A stretch of DNA of 6,489 nucleotides from Anaerolineales bacterium (lineage in GTDB: Bacteria > Chloroflexota > Anaerolineae > Anaerolineales > UBA6663): positions 1 through 6,489 of the forward strand of contig JAEURM010000111.1 in the NCBI GenBank assembly GCA_016789245.1. The letters are read 5' to 3'. A model generated the notes under the pieces. It was given only the letters and a program-made list of their open reading frames with translations, had not been told where the DNA came from and did no database searches. Positions 5,027 to 6,489 of the stretch are shown one piece after another (position 1 is the first letter of the stretch; each line of letters starts with the position of its first letter). The translations under genes were made by a program, and so were the position numbers.

Positions 5027-5644
5027 ATGCCCACTATCCTTATCTCCGATGACCACGCCGTGGTGCGTGAAGGTTTGGCCGCCATGCTCTCTCGCCGCGC
5101 GGAAATGCAGGTGGTGGCGGAGGCCAGCAACGGCGTACAGGCCGTAGAATTGGCGCTGAAGCACAAGCCAGATATTCTGCTGATGGATTTACGCATGCCG
5201 CAGATGGGCGGTGTGGAGGCCATTCGCGCTATCCGCGCGGAGTGGCCAGAAGCGCGAGTGATTGTGCTCACCACGTACGATGGTGATGAAGATATTTTCC
5301 GCGCTCTGCAAGCGGGCGCGCAAGGCTACCTGCTGAAAGACACGCCGCGTGAAGATTTATTAGACGCTATCCGCACCGTACACGCGGGCCGCAAGCATAT
5401 TCCGCCGGAGGTGGCCGCCAAATTGGCCGAGCGGCTCACCACGGAAGCGCTGACTGAGCGCGAGCGGCAAGTTTTGCAACTGATTGTGGCCGGGCAGAGC
5501 AACAAGGAAATTGGCGCTTCTTTGAATATCAGTGAAGGCACGGTGAAGGTGCATGTAAACAGCCTGCTGGGCAAACTGGGCGTGAGTGACCGCACGCAAG
5601 CCGTAACCGAAGCTTTGCGGCGTGGCTTAGTGCATTTGGATTGA
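5027..5644 (+). CDS. NarL/FixJ-family response regulator
   Basis: A 205-residue cytoplasmic DNA-binding regulator and the likely partner of the adjacent kinase. The receiver domain (about 3-118) has the acidic pair Asp8-Asp9, phosphoacceptor Asp54 in LLMDLRMP, the conserved Thr82/Thr83 region and Lys104 in YLLKD. A LuxR-type helix-turn-helix follows at about 140-200, with LTERERQVLQLIVAGQSNKE and the recognition-helix segment ISEGTVKVHVNSLLGKLGV. HisKA_3 kinases typically pair with this regulator class, so the pairing agrees with both gene order and domain type. The ATG at 5027 begins the standard first beta strand (MPTILISDDH). No Shine-Dalgarno is visible; the upstream 42 bases are mostly heptamer repeat. 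Target genes are unknown; the gene run upstream is one candidate. Confidence 0.95.
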   Translation: MPTILISDDHAVVREGLAAMLSRRAEMQVVAEASNGVQAVELALKHKPDILLMDLRMPQMGGVEAIRAIRAEWPEARVIVLTTYDGDEDIFRALQAGAQGYLLKDTPREDLLDAIRTVHAGRKHIPPEVAAKLAERLTTEALTERERQVLQLIVAGQSNKEIGASLNISEGTVKVHVNSLLGKLGVSDRTQAVTEALRRGLVHLD

Positions 5645-5699
5645 TTGAGCGAACTTCACCAAATCATCGAAAACTTGGCGTTTCTTTGTGCGGCGATGG

Positions 5700-6489
5700 T
5701 TAGGCGCGTGCCCGCTCTAATAGCAGTTCGCGCTCACGGGTGTTGCGGGTGAGGGAGGCCGCCCGCTCAAACTCGGCGCGGGCTTCTTCTGTGCGGCCCA
5801 ACTTGGCCAGCAAATCTCCGCGCACGCTGGGCAAAAAGTGATAGCGTTGCAATGCTGGCTCATCCAGCAACGCGTCCACTATCTCCAACCCAGCCGCTGG
5901 GCCATACGCCATGGTCACGGCTACGGCGCGATTCAATTCCACCACTGGCGAGGGCAGAAGTTGCGCCAAAGCATCATACAAAGCGGCGATGCGCACCCAA
6001 TCTGTTTCGGCGGCGGTGCGGGCGCGGGCGTGGCAGGCGGCAATGGCGGCTTGCAGGCCATATGGGCCGAGTGGGCCAAGCTTTTCAGCCCGCTCCAGAG
6101 CGGTTAAGCCGCGCCGAATCAACAGCTGGTCCCAGCGGGCGCGGTTTTGGTCCAGCAATAGAATCGGCTCACCAGTAGGGCCAATCCGTGCCCGCAGGCG
6201 CGAAGCCTGAATCTCCATAAGCGCCACCAAACCATGGACTTCAGAATCTTGTGGTGTTAGCTCAGCCAAAATACGGCCCAGCCGCAAAGCTTCTTCACAC
6301 AAAGCGGGCCGCACCCAATCATCACCGGCTGTGGCCGAGTAACCTTCATTGAAAATGAGATAAATTACTTCCAACACCGGGGTTAGCCGCTCAGCACGGT
6401 CGGCTCGGTGCGGCATTTCAAACGGAACGTGCGCTTCGGCTAATGTGCGTTTAGCTCGGACTATGCGCTGGGCTACGGTTGGCTCCGGC
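5700..6489 (-). CDS. ECF-type RNA polymerase sigma factor with TPR-like C-terminal extension (ECF42-like), C-terminal part
   Basis: The visible 262 residues are the C-terminal portion of a protein that enters from the right edge; relatives have roughly 400-420 residues, so sigma region 2 is missing from view. The first residues, PEPTVAQRIVRAKRTLAEA, are the DNA-contacting helix-turn-helix end of sigma region 4. After it comes the long extension of this group, with hallmark stretches YLIFNEGYSA (43-52), LCEEALRLGR (63-72), LDQNRARWD (113-121), GPYGLQAAIAACHA (142-155) and VELNRAVAV (183-191), and TPR-like helices near the C-terminus. In the family the extension is thought to regulate sigma activity in place of a classical anti-sigma factor. 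Members often neighbour a YCII/DGPF-domain protein, which would be outside this window. The gene converges with the response regulator gene, leaving 55 bases with no clear terminator. It is probably an independent transcription unit. Confidence 0.92.
   Translation of the reverse strand, partial: PEPTVAQRIVRAKRTLAEAHVPFEMPHRADRAERLTPVLEVIYLIFNEGYSATAGDDWVRPALCEEALRLGRILAELTPQDSEVHGLVALMEIQASRLRARIGPTGEPILLLDQNRARWDQLLIRRGLTALERAEKLGPLGPYGLQAAIAACHARARTAAETDWVRIAALYDALAQLLPSPVVELNRAVAVTMAYGPAAGLEIVDALLDEPALQRYHFLPSVRGDLLAKLGRTEEARAEFERAASLTRNTRERELLLERARA

Noticed and set aside
5659..5687. A possible terminator between the convergent regulator and sigma factor genes
   Set aside because: The stem is only 4 bp (CCAA with TTGG) around a 12-base loop; the T-rich tail after it is interrupted and not enough to call it.

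Overview
This window looks like ordinary chromosomal DNA from a free-living bacterium of moderately high GC. The gene set (GAF-HisKA_3 kinase with a NarL/FixJ-type regulator, TPR-extended ECF sigma factor, small PF06262-type zincin, UDP-glucose dehydrogenase), the near absence of strong Shine-Dalgarno sites and the heptanucleotide repeats between genes together suggest Chloroflexota (Anaerolineae-like). That placement is inference; no rRNA or marker gene is present.

Layout. Minus strand, 1-562: the N-terminal 187 residues of a UDP-glucose 6-dehydrogenase, cut by the left edge. Positions 563-711: a 149-base gap filled with 7-base-phased degenerate repeats and small hairpins. Minus strand, 712-1071: a 119-residue zincin-like metallopeptidase. 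Positions 1072-1170: a divergent promoter region with a 14-bp inverted repeat, also built from heptamers. Plus strand, 1171-5644: five genes in one direction with gaps of -1, 8, 69 and 42 bases. They encode an SDR-family oxidoreductase, a hemerythrin-like protein, a pentapeptide-repeat protein, a multi-pass membrane histidine kinase and its response regulator. Minus strand, 5700 to the right edge: the C-terminal 262 residues of an ECF42-like sigma factor with a TPR-like extension, convergent with the regulator gene.

How the genes may work together. The kinase and regulator are almost certainly a cognate two-component pair. The SDR gene and the hemerythrin gene overlap by one base and are probably translationally coupled. 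The pentapeptide protein follows 8 bases later. Whether these three are controlled by the two-component pair cannot be decided from sequence; a redox, oxygen or iron-linked role is a guess from the hemerythrin fold alone. No mobile element, CRISPR array, tRNA or rRNA was seen.

The most unusual signal is non-coding. Three of the intergenic gaps carry degenerate tandem heptamers of different sequence, each arranged as two oppositely oriented arms. One array runs into the kinase gene and supplies its last five codons and its stop. Also notable are an SDR whose catalytic serine position is alanine, and -10-like hexamers exactly 7 bases before three start codons, which suggests leaderless transcription.
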